From: Enterococcus lactis
Lineage (GTDB): Bacteria > Bacillota > Bacilli > Lactobacillales > Enterococcaceae
Direction of reading: 5' to 3'
DNA: 64,000 nucleotides
Assembly (NCBI RefSeq): GCF_015751045.1
Contig: NZ_BNJW01000011.1
Coordinates: forward strand, 1-64,000
A program made the position numbers and the translations under genes. The notes below the pieces were generated by a model, which was not told the DNA's origin, made no database searches, and saw nothing but the letters and a program-made list of their open reading frames with translations. This document shows, piece after piece, positions 23,875-30,936 of the stretch. Numbering within the stretch: position 1 is the first letter of the stretch; every line of letters begins with the position of its first letter.

Positions 23875-24561
23875 TTATCCTCCGATTCTTAATTTCTTGA
23901 TTGTCTCCTGATTTAACTTGATCCCTTTGATTTGATACTTATTTTTGAAATTGATCACACCTATCTTGTGCTTCTCTGTGTGATGGATTCTGCAGAGTGC
24001 TGCAAATGTGTACTCTGAATGATCAACTTCTTTGCGCTTTCGTCTTCCTAGCGCTTTGTCAAAGTGATCGATATCAGCTCCTGTTTTGCCACAGATGCAG
24101 CAGACTCTTTTTGTGATGCATTTGTAGAAGTAATATTCTTGATTCGCTGGTAAAATCTCATAACCTTCTTTGAAAGGAATATGATGTTCAAAGATGAAAT
24201 CTAAGATGATATTTGCTAAGACATTGGCATCACTCACGGTTGTGCTCGATTCGTCTTTGAGGCTTATTTCGCGCCCTGTGACACCTTCGAAACGGAAGTA
24301 GAAGAATTCCTTCCAGAAGTCCGGTGGCATGCCTGTATCGATGAAAATATCGCCTATCAGCGCATAGATGAAGTTTCGTTGCTGTACAGTGAACCGACGT
24401 GGATCAATAAAACGAATTTCAATAACTCGATCGCCATCGTAGCCGTCATACATCGTCTTTAGTCGATCAATGTTCACTTCCTCATTGATGGTTGCGCCTA
24501 TGTCTTTCCCTTTGAACTTTTTCAGAACCGCTGAATATGAATCGATTAATGGTTTAAACAC
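23875..24561 (-). CDS. Putative HNHc nuclease
   Basis: A 228-residue protein of the phage 'putative HNHc nuclease' family. The N-terminus (FIDPRRFTVQQRNFIYALIGDIFIDTG) is typical. The C-terminal zinc-HNH part shows CCICGKTGADIDHFD and VDHSEYTFAALCRIHHTEKHKIG. It lies between the annealing protein and the replication initiator, the usual place for recombination or repair nucleases of these phages. Confidence 0.85.
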   Translation of the reverse strand: MFKPLIDSYSAVLKKFKGKDIGATINEEVNIDRLKTMYDGYDGDRVIEIRFIDPRRFTVQQRNFIYALIGDIFIDTGMPPDFWKEFFYFRFEGVTGREISLKDESSTTVSDANVLANIILDFIFEHHIPFKEGYEILPANQEYYFYKCITKRVCCICGKTGADIDHFDKALGRRKRKEVDHSEYTFAALCRIHHTEKHKIGVINFKNKYQIKGIKLNQETIKKLRIGG

Positions 24562-24566
24562 TCATA

Positions 24567-25301
24567 TCACTTCTCTTTTGTTTCTTCTCTGTACTGATCT
24601 TCAAGCCAGTTAACGCCTCGTTTTAGAATGCCCAAGTCTCTCTTGGTCCATTTACTGTCATCAGCGGTTATGGAAGCTGCATCAGTCAATGCAACAATTG
24701 CTTCATCAATTGATTTTTCGTACTTGTTAGCAACCAGTTGTAAAGCATCCAAGAATAGCTTTTTGCTTCTTTGAGTAGCTGGTTCAAGCATCGAGACGTC
24801 TTCTGGCATATCTTCACCAGCAAATATATATAGCCCTAGCCCAAACATTGCTAGATTTTTTACAAGACAGCGCATGATTGTTTTGTTGATATCAAACATA
24901 GTTGCTGCTTCAACTCGCTTTTCGATTTTTCCAACAACCTCTTTTTTCTTCGTTTCGTTATTCCACTGATAATCATTGACTTCGTAGGTATATGGCTCAT
25001 CTTTCATTGCCTTGTTTGCACCATCCATGACTGGTAACCACATGTCACGCTTTACTCCGTTGACTGTGATACTGGTAAAAACCATATAGCCTGTTTTTTC
25101 ATCAAAGAGGTATGGACGATGCGTTTCTGGATCACGATAGATTTCGTAGTCTACTTCTTCGCAGATTTTGCTGACTTCTGCCCACGCCCATGCCCAGGAC
25201 AGATAAGTTAGTTTGTTTCTTTTTTCGACAACATCATTGACGGTTATCTTGTAAAGACTATTGAATAATTTGTTATCGTTGCGTTTCGTTCCTTCACTCA
25301 T
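24567..25301 (-). CDS. DUF1071-type single-strand annealing protein (Sak-like)
   Basis: 244 residues from MSEGTKRNDN, which has GGAGGCAGAATTTG upstream; a longer reading at 25361 overlaps the preceding gene. LTYLSWAWAWAEVSKI and YEIYRDPETHRPYLFDEKTGYMVFTSI, followed by MWLPVMDGANKAMK, are hallmarks of DUF1071. This group is regarded as RAD52/Sak-like annealing proteins used in phage recombination. A KTIMRCLVKNLAMFGLGLYI segment follows. Its partner would be the neighbouring HNHc nuclease. Confidence 0.85.
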   Translation of the reverse strand: MSEGTKRNDNKLFNSLYKITVNDVVEKRNKLTYLSWAWAWAEVSKICEEVDYEIYRDPETHRPYLFDEKTGYMVFTSITVNGVKRDMWLPVMDGANKAMKDEPYTYEVNDYQWNNETKKKEVVGKIEKRVEAATMFDINKTIMRCLVKNLAMFGLGLYIFAGEDMPEDVSMLEPATQRSKKLFLDALQLVANKYEKSIDEAIVALTDAASITADDSKWTKRDLGILKRGVNWLEDQYREETKEK

Positions 25302-25635
25302 CAAATTCTGCCTCCATTTCAGCAATGTATTTCTTACCTGGTCCGTAATAAGAGATATCAATCAAGTTATCTCTGTCATACTCTTCTAGCGCATCAATCA
25401 AACCATCTTCGATGACATAGATATATTCAGGTTTTTTGGACTTCCTCGATAAATGGATAAGATAGACATGATCCCAAATACTCACAAAATTTCCCAAATC
25501 GTCTTGATCACATGCTAGTTTTTCATCCGTCAAAAGATTACGTCTGATTTTTCGATTATTTGTTTCCTTGATATTCGACTTGCCCCATTCAGAATCAGTC
25601 AAATATTGATCTAAAGTGGAAAGTTCTTTATTCAT
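25294..25635 (-). CDS. Hypothetical early phage protein
   Basis: 113 residues, acidic at the C-terminus (KKYIAEMEAEFDE). A central beta-rich part reads VSIWDHVYLIHLSRKSKKPEY. No family recognised. Its end overlaps the annealing protein start by eight bases, so they are probably co-translated. Confidence 0.6.
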   Translation of the reverse strand: MNKELSTLDQYLTDSEWGKSNIKETNNRKIRRNLLTDEKLACDQDDLGNFVSIWDHVYLIHLSRKSKKPEYIYVIEDGLIDALEEYDRDNLIDISYYGPGKKYIAEMEAEFDE

Positions 25636-25668
25636 ATGCTAAAATTCTCCTTAGATATGTTTTGTTTT

Positions 25669-25702
25669 GTGACTCTATGCTTGCCGGCTGAGTCACTTTT
25701 TT
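25669..25702 (+). terminator. Forward-oriented terminator-like hairpin
   Basis: GTGACTC (25669-25675) pairs with GAGTCAC (25690-25696); the 14-base loop contains GCCGGC. Six T follow on the plus strand only. It overlaps the stop of the 42-residue minus-strand ORF. Confidence 0.6.
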
Positions 25703-25821
25703 ATTTGTTGCCAAGCTTTTTGCTTATCAATATGTTGTTGGCTTAGGATGCTTGGTTTATTGTGTCTCCACCAGCGATTAGCAATTACCGTCCCTATTCT
25801 TAGCGCTTCAGCTCTATTCAT
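25693..25821 (-). CDS. 42-residue small phage protein
   Basis: MNRAEALRIGTVIANRWWRH and 22 more residues (ending KAWQQIKK). The ATG overlaps the stop of the Rha-family gene (ATGAATAG), arguing for translational coupling. Trp/His/Lys-rich, no family recognised. Confidence 0.55.
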   Translation of the reverse strand: MNRAEALRIGTVIANRWWRHNKPSILSQQHIDKQKAWQQIKK

Positions 25822-26539
25822 TTTCATCACCGAAAAGTCTTTGTTGTCTGTTCAGTTGATCGATTTCCATGCGGATCGCAGTTTCTGGTAACCACATTTC
25901 AATAAATGAAACAGCATCATCGAATCTCTTACGAGGTAACTCGCCATATCTTGGGATTGAAAAGGTACGTTTAAATTCAGACCAAAATTTTGAGAATACT
26001 TTTTTGCTGATTTCTTCATAAGCTCGGCTTTCTTTTCCCCCTAGAACTTCCATAACTTTCATATTTCCTTTTTGCTTAATTTCAAACTCTTGTTGTCCGC
26101 TAATTCGCATAGTATCTTTAAGCATGGAAACATCTTTTTTAACATCTTTCATTTCTTCTAATTGATAGATCATCATGTCTTCAATTGTTTGAGGAACAGT
26201 ATTCTTCCGAATAACATCTTCCATTTCGTTGAAAGCTTCAATAAATTTTAGTTTGAAATTTATTGCTTTACTTCCAGTGAATCCCATAGCTAGCAAGGAA
26301 AATCCGTCTCTATTCATGAAATAAACTCTCCGACTTCTTCCGTATGAGTCTGGCTCGTTCCCTTCCACAAACATCTGTCCAAAATTGGACCCATCTTCAA
26401 CATTGGCCGAATTTTCGACCGATCTTTTTATTGATTCGATTGCTTCTAGCACATGCTTGTGTTTCTTTTCAAAACTGTCTGCGACTTGTAAGCTCGTAGT
26501 CACAGCTTCTTTATTTTTCAAAATTACTAATTCTTGCAT
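25814..26539 (-). CDS. Rha-family regulatory protein with ORF6C C-terminus
   Basis: 241 residues. The N-terminal Rha domain is clear: VTTSLQVADSFEKKHKHVLEAIE, then SYGRSRRVYFMNRDGFSLLAMGFTG and KAINFKLKFIEAFNEME. The C-terminal ~60 residues (YGELPRKRFDDAVSFIEMWLP) match the ORF6C domain found at the end of phage antirepressors. Probably an anti-repressor or early regulator that modulates the lysis-lysogeny decision. Its start region is divergent from the forward 135-residue gene. Confidence 0.88.
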   Translation of the reverse strand: MQELVILKNKEAVTTSLQVADSFEKKHKHVLEAIESIKRSVENSANVEDGSNFGQMFVEGNEPDSYGRSRRVYFMNRDGFSLLAMGFTGSKAINFKLKFIEAFNEMEDVIRKNTVPQTIEDMMIYQLEEMKDVKKDVSMLKDTMRISGQQEFEIKQKGNMKVMEVLGGKESRAYEEISKKVFSKFWSEFKRTFSIPRYGELPRKRFDDAVSFIEMWLPETAIRMEIDQLNRQQRLFGDENE

Positions 26540-26560
26540 TATTTCTTCTCTCCTTTTTGA

Positions 26561-26566
26561 TATAAT
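26561..26566 (+). promoter_or_regulatory. -10 box of the forward 135-residue gene
   Basis: TATAAT preceded by TTTTTGA. No clear -35 at 17 bases; a TTGCAT lies 21 bases upstream. It overlaps the divergent Rha gene leader. Confidence 0.4.
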
Positions 26567-26591
26567 GGTTTAAAAACTGGATGGTGAAAAA

Positions 26592-26999
26592 ATGAGTTTC
26601 GATAACACGATCACAATTTCGATTATCCTAGCTTTAGTAGCTCTTATATCCCCTTGGATTACAGCGGTTATAAATAATAAGCATGCTGAATCGATGAAGG
26701 ATAAAGAAATTGAATTACAAAAACACGATTCAAAAACCCAAACAATACAAACAACTTTCTCAACATTTCTCAACAATGTGGGTATTTGTATTGGTAGTAA
26801 CACTGATAAAAATATATCTGCTGTAAAAGCATCAGGTTATGCAGTCCTGCCATATATTCAAAATGAAGATATAGAGGTTATGAAAATTTTCTTAAGCCGT
26901 TTTGGTTACGGCAACACTAATGCAGAACAAAAATCTCTTGAAACTTATTTGATTGACAAAGTATTACCTATTTTGAATAAATCATTAGAAAAATTGTAA
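26592..26999 (+). CDS. Forward small membrane-anchored protein (possible moron)
   Basis: 135 residues against the direction of its neighbours. The N-terminal helix (ITISIILALVALISPWITAVI, about 7-27) is a membrane anchor, followed by a polar helical domain (HAESMKDKEIELQKH). A good TATAAT-like -10 lies at 26561-26566, and GGATGGTGA precedes the ATG. Its 3' end overlaps the convergent small membrane gene. Function unknown; single genes like this in prophages sometimes mediate superinfection exclusion, which I only infer. Confidence 0.65.
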   Translation: MSFDNTITISIILALVALISPWITAVINNKHAESMKDKEIELQKHDSKTQTIQTTFSTFLNNVGICIGSNTDKNISAVKASGYAVLPYIQNEDIEVMKIFLSRFGYGNTNAEQKSLETYLIDKVLPILNKSLEKL

Positions 27000-27111
27000 G
27001 CATTAGACATACTAGAACCGCATAGGATGTATACCAGTATTCGCCGCGTTTTCTCATGTAGTTATTTACTAAAACGGCCATGAGATAAACACCTAATAAA
27101 CAGAACCACAC
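26968..27111 (-). CDS. Small two-helix membrane protein
   Basis: About 47 residues from a GTG (VWFCLLGVYLMAVLVNN) that follows GAGGGGG at good spacing, right after the stop of the 57-residue gene. An ATG at 27159 would add 16 polar residues but overlaps that gene by 47 bases. Two hydrophobic helices are separated by MRKRGEYWY. No family recognised. Confidence 0.5.
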   Translation of the reverse strand: MWFCLLGVYLMAVLVNNYMRKRGEYWYTSYAVLVCLMLTIFLMIYSK

Positions 27112-27112
27112 T

Positions 27113-27286
27113 TTAGTCAGCCCCCTCGGTTGGCTTTTTCGCTCTGTACTCAGCTTCATCAAGCCCCATAAAAATCCAGACCATATATACGATTGTGCCG
27201 ATTAATGCTTGTCTGCTTCCCCAAAGACCTAAAGCATAGACGATTAGGGGTGCGCTAAATACTAATGCTCTGTTGAATTTACCCAT
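27113..27286 (-). CDS. 57-residue small membrane-associated phage protein
   Basis: MGKFNRALVFSAPLIVYALG plus 37 residues ending KKPTEGAD. It has a hydrophobic N-terminal half (two short helices), a charged tail, and a strong AAGGAGGTGAGCGG site. Function not recognised. It lies directly after the DUF771-like gene. Confidence 0.6.
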   Translation of the reverse strand: MGKFNRALVFSAPLIVYALGLWGSRQALIGTIVYMVWIFMGLDEAEYRAKKPTEGAD

Positions 27287-27290
27287 CCGC

Positions 27291-27611
27291 TCACCTCCTT
27301 AAGATTTCCGAAAAATTTGTTTCTAAAAATTCAAGTGTTTTACTTCTTAAAAATAGATATGTGTCTCTTCCTTCAACTGGATAATAGACAAATCCATTTT
27401 TGTTTTTTTCGATATCGATAATATTTCTATATCTTGGGTTCTTTAAAACTCTAGAAGTAAACCAATCATATTTTCTGTTAATCCGTTCTAGCACTTCTGG
27501 CAACGTCATCCATCTACCAGTATCATCAGCTTTTTTTAACTCCTCGTAATCCACTTGAGAGATAATTACATAGCCTTCTGGAACTGGGATTTTCGCTTCT
27601 AGATATTGCAT
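27291..27611 (-). CDS. DUF771-like early phage protein
   Basis: 106 residues. The opening KIPVPEGYVIISQVDYEELKK and WMTLPEVLERINRKYDWFTSRVLKNPRYRN match the DUF771 family, small excisionase-like DNA-binding proteins found next to cro in many Gram-positive phages. RBS is AGGAGGAACAGC. Probably an early regulator. The precise role is not established. Confidence 0.82.
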   Translation of the reverse strand: MQYLEAKIPVPEGYVIISQVDYEELKKADDTGRWMTLPEVLERINRKYDWFTSRVLKNPRYRNIIDIEKNKNGFVYYPVEGRDTYLFLRSKTLEFLETNFSEILRR

Positions 27612-27623
27612 TAGCTGTTCCTC

Positions 27624-27809
27624 CTATTGAATACCTAATATTTTTTTTACAGTTTCTATGTGTTCTTGAGCTTTTTTACCATCACGATTGCCGTTTAGGA
27701 TATCTGATAAATAAGCTCCTGAAATACCAACAAGCGCAGCTAGTTCTTTGAAAGTCATTCTTCTTTTTCTCATCTCCGCTCGAATTTTTAAGTCTAAATT
27801 CTCAGACAT
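27624..27809 (-). CDS. Cro-like XRE-family repressor
   Basis: 61 residues, essentially one helix-turn-helix: MRKRRMTFKELAALVGISGAYLSDILNGNRDGKKAQEHI. It is divergent from the CI-like gene and first in the leftward early operon, the position of Cro. Probably binds the ACTAAT-N6-ATTAGT operators in the gap upstream. Confidence 0.88.
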   Translation of the reverse strand: MSENLDLKIRAEMRKRRMTFKELAALVGISGAYLSDILNGNRDGKKAQEHIETVKKILGIQ

Positions 27810-27866
27810 AAAAATAGCTCCTTTCTAAAAAAATAATCCGTAAGCTAAAAAATTAGCTAATATTCA

Positions 27867-27895
27867 TTGACAATAACTAATATTTTTATTAGTAT
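27867..27895 (+). promoter_or_regulatory. Rightward promoter with operator O1 in its spacer
   Basis: TTGACA (27867-27872), 17-base spacer, TAGTAT (27890-27895). The 18-bp palindrome O1 (27876-27893) fills the spacer. It would read toward the repressor gene through a leader of about 190 bases. Confidence 0.55.
27876..27893. promoter_or_regulatory. Operator O1 (ACTAAT-N6-ATTAGT)
   Basis: ACTAATATTTTTATTAGT, a perfect 6-6-6 palindrome inside the rightward promoter. Confidence 0.75.
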
Positions 27896-28013
27896 ATAGA
27901 CATAGCTAAATAAGACACAGAAATGCCTAGTAATTTACATTTCAGAGTTTGCCGACCGTGAAGTGTTTATTAGTTATCAAGTCTTTTTAGCTAATATTTT
28001 AGCTTACGAAAAC

Positions 28014-28042
28014 AGTATACTAACAATTTTATTAGTTGTCAA
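28014..28042 (-). promoter_or_regulatory. Leftward early promoter with operator O2 in its spacer
   Basis: Minus-strand TTGACA (28042-28037), exactly 17 bases, TATACT (28019-28014). This is a near-consensus promoter reading toward the Cro-like gene. O2 lies in the spacer, so repressor would block RNA polymerase. Confidence 0.75.
28019..28036. promoter_or_regulatory. Operator O2
   Basis: ACTAACAATTTTATTAGT, same palindrome with one mismatch (C for T in the left arm). Confidence 0.75.
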
Positions 28043-28050
28043 CACCTTTA

Positions 28051-28068
28051 ACTAATTTTTTTATTAGT
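28051..28068. promoter_or_regulatory. Operator O3
   Basis: ACTAATTTTTTTATTAGT, perfect palindromic arms, 27 bases before the repressor ATG. A suitable place for autoregulation. Confidence 0.75.
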
Positions 28069-28094
28069 GTTTTCGTAGCTTGTGAGGTGCGAAA

Positions 28095-28469
28095 ATGAAT
28101 TTACTAGATAGAATAAAGGAATTAGCTCATAAAAGAGGCATAAGTATAACTCAACTGGAAGAAGAATTAAATATACCTAAAAACACAATTTATCAATGGA
28201 AAAATAGAACTCCTAGTACTAAAAGACTACAACTTGTAGCAGATTATTTTAATGTAACTACTGATTATTTACTCGGTAGAAACCAAGTTCCTGACTGGGC
28301 AACAAAAGAGGAAGTGGTTGAACTTGATAAACTACTAGACTCAAATGTTAATATGTCTTATGGTGGGGAAACATTGACACCCGAACAAATACAGCGCGTA
28401 AAAGATATCCTGATAGCGACTTTCTGGGATATTGTGAAAGAAGACAAAGAAAAAGGCAAAAAGATGTGA
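28095..28469 (+). CDS. CI-like prophage repressor (XRE family, no protease domain)
   Basis: 124 residues with an N-terminal helix-turn-helix (KRGISITQLEEELNIPKNTIYQWKNRTPSTKRLQLVADYFNVTTDYLLGR). The C-terminal half is short and lacks a LexA/S24 self-cleavage domain; induction is therefore likely to involve the ImmA-like protease encoded five bases downstream. It should maintain lysogeny by binding the three operators upstream. Confidence 0.9.
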   Translation: MNLLDRIKELAHKRGISITQLEEELNIPKNTIYQWKNRTPSTKRLQLVADYFNVTTDYLLGRNQVPDWATKEEVVELDKLLDSNVNMSYGGETLTPEQIQRVKDILIATFWDIVKEDKEKGKKM

Positions 28470-28473
28470 GCTT

Positions 28474-28902
28474 ATGGAGATGGATACGATTAATTTAGTC
28501 GAGGAGTTGAAGCGGAAATACCAGTCCGCTAATCCTTTTTATATTTGTGGAAAGATGGGCATTAAAATTCAATACGTTCCTTTTATCGAAAATCCCAAAG
28601 GACAGTTTCAAGAAATTAGAGGTCGTGCAATAATCTTCTTAAATGATGAACTGCGAGACTCTGAGGAAAGATTCTACATTTGCGCTCACGAATTAGGTCA
28701 CGCTATTTTTCATCGTGGCTTATCCAGTTACTATGTATCAACAAGAACATCTAGAAGCAAATCTGAAAGCGAAGCTAATTGCTTTGCTGCTAATCTCATT
28801 GTTTCTCTATACAAAGAAGACAATGATCAATATCCTAAACGAATTGATGAATTAAAGAATCTTTACGGACTTCCAGAAAGCGCTTATCGCTTTCTTATAT
28901 AA
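28474..28902 (+). CDS. ImmA/IrrE-family metalloprotease
   Basis: 142 residues with the zinc-protease motif HELGH in RFYICAHELGHAIFHRG (about 66-82) and a later SKSESEANCFAANLIV that supplies the third ligand, as in ImmA/IrrE. ImmA-type proteins cleave the repressor encoded next to them after DNA damage, as in ICEBs1; that is the probable role here. The start could also be the second Met two codons in. Confidence 0.92.
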   Translation: MEMDTINLVEELKRKYQSANPFYICGKMGIKIQYVPFIENPKGQFQEIRGRAIIFLNDELRDSEERFYICAHELGHAIFHRGLSSYYVSTRTSRSKSESEANCFAANLIVSLYKEDNDQYPKRIDELKNLYGLPESAYRFLI

Positions 28903-28905
28903 TGT

Positions 28906-28930
28906 AAAAAAAGCCCGTGCTGCAACACGG
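28906..28930 (-). terminator. Leftward terminator after immA-like gene
   Basis: CCGTG (28915-28919) pairs with CACGG (28926-28930), and seven T follow in the minus direction. It stops leftward transcription entering the immunity genes. Confidence 0.5.
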
Positions 28931-28991
28931 ACTCATACCTCAATTACGAGAATACGTTTATATTATAACAAGAAATGAGGAGTGAGTAAAA

Positions 28992-29480
28992 ATGAAAAAG
29001 AAATTTATCCCTTTAGTTATTCTTGCTGCTTTGTCATTAGCCGCGTGTGGTAGCTCGGATAATTCTTCAAGTGCAAATAGTAGTACAAAAACTTCAGAGT
29101 CTACTACTGTTAGTTCTGCAGAATCAAAAAAAGATTTACCTTCAGAAGATCAAGGAACTGGAATAATGTACTTATCTGGTCCTGGAGGAACAACAGAAAA
29201 CGGAGAAACTCTTACTATTTTTGATGATGGAGATACACAAGTAATGCAGATTGGTATGGATGTTAGTGAGTTAGATGGAAATAAATTATCCTATATTTAT
29301 ATTGATGGATCACTTTCTTCTAAAGAACAGGTGTCAACTGGACAATCTACTTTAGGTCTAACAAAAGAAAATTTGACTCCAGGAAGACATACTGTAAATC
29401 TTGTTCAATACGATAATAATAGTGAAGATGGATCTATTGTTATAAATAAAGTAGCTAACTATGAAGTTACTAAAAAATAA
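28992..29480 (+). CDS. Prophage lipoprotein in lysogeny module (possible superinfection exclusion)
   Basis: 162 residues. A basic n-region (MKKK), a hydrophobic core and a lipobox L-A-A-C at 16-19 mark a lipoprotein anchored on the outer face of the membrane. A Ser/Thr-rich linker follows (about 20-50), then a compact beta domain (MYLSGPGG, ILNLVQYDNN). Its place between repressor genes and integrase is like that of ltp of Streptococcus phage TP-J34, a lipoprotein that blocks DNA entry of other phages. Sequence similarity to Ltp is not evident, so this is only an analogy. Confidence 0.75.
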   Translation: MKKKFIPLVILAALSLAACGSSDNSSSANSSTKTSESTTVSSAESKKDLPSEDQGTGIMYLSGPGGTTENGETLTIFDDGDTQVMQIGMDVSELDGNKLSYIYIDGSLSSKEQVSTGQSTLGLTKENLTPGRHTVNLVQYDNNSEDGSIVINKVANYEVTKK

Positions 29481-29503
29481 ATATTAAATATTGGAGAATT
29501 ATT

Positions 29504-29794
29504 ATGGCAAAAGCATCTAAAACTCAACAAGCATTAATAGAAAATGTTCTAGACTATGCTTCAAGTTTCAAAAGAGGTAACGTACAATCTGTATCATTCA
29601 ATATCCAAAGAAAAATTAGCAGCAGTGCAGTTTCTTCTATGGACGATAAACTAAATGATACTTTAAATACTATTTTACATGGATTACAACAAATGGATTA
29701 TGAAATCATAGATATAGCAGTCAATTCGATGCAAGTTAAAAATCCATTGAGTGGCATGTCCTTAAACTTTAATTACACTATTTTGATCAAATAA
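29504..29794 (+). CDS. Hypothetical protein before the Abi cassette
   Basis: 96 residues, MAKASKTQQALIENVLDYAS onward. No membrane segment; it ends in a beta-rich NFNYTILIK. It may be a small soluble partner. Its TAA stop is also the first triplet of a 37-bp terminator repeat that recurs after the Abi gene. Family not recognised. Confidence 0.65.
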   Translation: MAKASKTQQALIENVLDYASSFKRGNVQSVSFNIQRKISSSAVSSMDDKLNDTLNTILHGLQQMDYEIIDIAVNSMQVKNPLSGMSLNFNYTILIK

Positions 29795-29828
29795 TAAAAC
29801 ACGCCCCACCGACCAAAGCGAGCGTGTT
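29792..29828 (+). terminator. Terminator, copy 1 of a 37-bp direct repeat
   Basis: AAACACGC pairs with GCGTGTTT (29798-29829) around CCCACCGACCAAAGCGA. The 37 bases from TAATAAAAC to GCGTGTT are identical to 30934-30970. Confidence 0.75.
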
Positions 29829-29892
29829 TAACAAAAACACTAAAGGATTTTAATATTTTTTTGCAATTCAGTTGATTTATTAAATAAAACCC

Positions 29893-29979
29893 TATAGAAT
29901 GAAATTAAGAGATAAGTGTTGGAATCTCTACGGGGACCAACGCGAAAACCTTCATTCTATATGGATGGAGGTTTTTTTG
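29893..29979 (+). ncRNA. Pseudoknot leader RNA of the Abi gene (AbiF-motif-like) with terminator
   Basis: AGAGAT (29908-29913) pairs with ATCTCT (29924-29929), and GTGTTGG (29916-29922) pairs with CCAACGC (29937-29943). The two stems interleave, giving an H-type pseudoknot. TATAGAATGAA (29893-29903) can pair with TTCATTCTATA (29951-29961) as an outer helix. Alternatively, AACCTTCAT (29947-29955) pairs with ATGGAGGTT (29965-29973), followed by T7, forming a terminator that contains the GGAGG of the next gene. From memory this resembles the AbiF RNA motif reported upstream of Abi_2 genes. It may act as leader or as an antitoxin-like RNA. Confidence 0.75.
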
Positions 29980-30936
29980 TTGAAAAATTTCGAAAATTTG
30001 CATAAGCAATTAACAATACTGAACAACCGTGGAGTTATTATTCCAAATTACCAAAGAGCTAAACAATATCTACTTACAAACAATTATTACAACATAATTA
30101 ATGGATATAGTAAATATTTTATGAGCAATCAAAATAATTATTTGCCAGGTACTACTTTTGACGAAATAACTCATTTATATTATTTTGACAAAGAGATTAA
30201 GCATGCTCTTTTCCGCGCAATTACTGAGGCAGAAAACCATATCAAAAGCATTTTGTCATATCGTTTTGCAGAGGTTTATAATAATAAGCCATATGCATAC
30301 CTTGATATTAATTGTTATGATAATTCAAAAACTTTAGAGTTAGGATGGTTAATTTCAAGGTTAACGAAAATCATTAATTCCAATAAGAAGAGTAAAGAAA
30401 ATAATTCTATAAAGCATTATGTAAAAAAATATAATGACGTACCTATATGGGTTCTTATAGATTACCTTGATTTTGGAGAAATGAATACCTTAATTAAAAA
30501 TTTACCAGTTTTTTTACAAAACAACATAGCAAAAAATATCTGCAGTTTCGTATCAGAAAATATTCATATGACAACCCCTTTTACGCCGGAAATAATGATA
30601 TCTTTTACAGAAAATACCAGACAAATACGTAATATTTGTGCCCATAATAACAGATTATTAGATTCTAAATGTAAATCCGATATTAAATATTATCGAGATT
30701 TACATTCTATATATGGAATTTCCAAAAATTCCCAAAGAAACAATACTTACAACGTCTTTCTTTGTCTGCAGTGCTTTCTCAGTAAAATTCAATACGCTCA
30801 ATTGCACAATACTATCAGAAAAAGAATTTCGACTTTGGATAACAGGCTAAATACTATCGATATTAATACTATTTTAAAAAGTTTAGGTTTCCCAAACGAT
30901 TGGCATATAAATACACCAACTCTAAAACAAAACTAA
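29980..30936 (+). CDS. Abi_2/AbiF-type abortive infection protein (HEPN)
   Basis: 318 residues from a TTG that follows GGAGGTTTTTTTG; an in-frame ATG at 29899 lies inside the structured RNA and is rejected. NLHKQLTILNNRGVIIPNYQRAKQYL, NYYNIINGYSKYF and YFDKEIKHALFRAITEAENHIKS are hallmarks of Abi_2 (AbiD/AbiF). RQIRNICAHNNRL carries the R-x4-H HEPN motif, suggesting RNase activity. Such proteins stop phage growth by damaging the infected cell. Base composition is very AT-rich. Expression is probably held low by the leader hairpin and the TTG start. Substrate is unknown. Confidence 0.9.
   Translation: MKNFENLHKQLTILNNRGVIIPNYQRAKQYLLTNNYYNIINGYSKYFMSNQNNYLPGTTFDEITHLYYFDKEIKHALFRAITEAENHIKSILSYRFAEVYNNKPYAYLDINCYDNSKTLELGWLISRLTKIINSNKKSKENNSIKHYVKKYNDVPIWVLIDYLDFGEMNTLIKNLPVFLQNNIAKNICSFVSENIHMTTPFTPEIMISFTENTRQIRNICAHNNRLLDSKCKSDIKYYRDLHSIYGISKNSQRNNTYNVFLCLQCFLSKIQYAQLHNTIRKRISTLDNRLNTIDINTILKSLGFPNDWHINTPTLKQN

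Noticed and set aside
29899-29979. N-terminal extension of the Abi protein from the ATG at 29899
   Set aside because: The extension is encoded by the pseudoknot RNA itself. The TTG at 29980 has a perfect ribosome site and begins the conserved domain.
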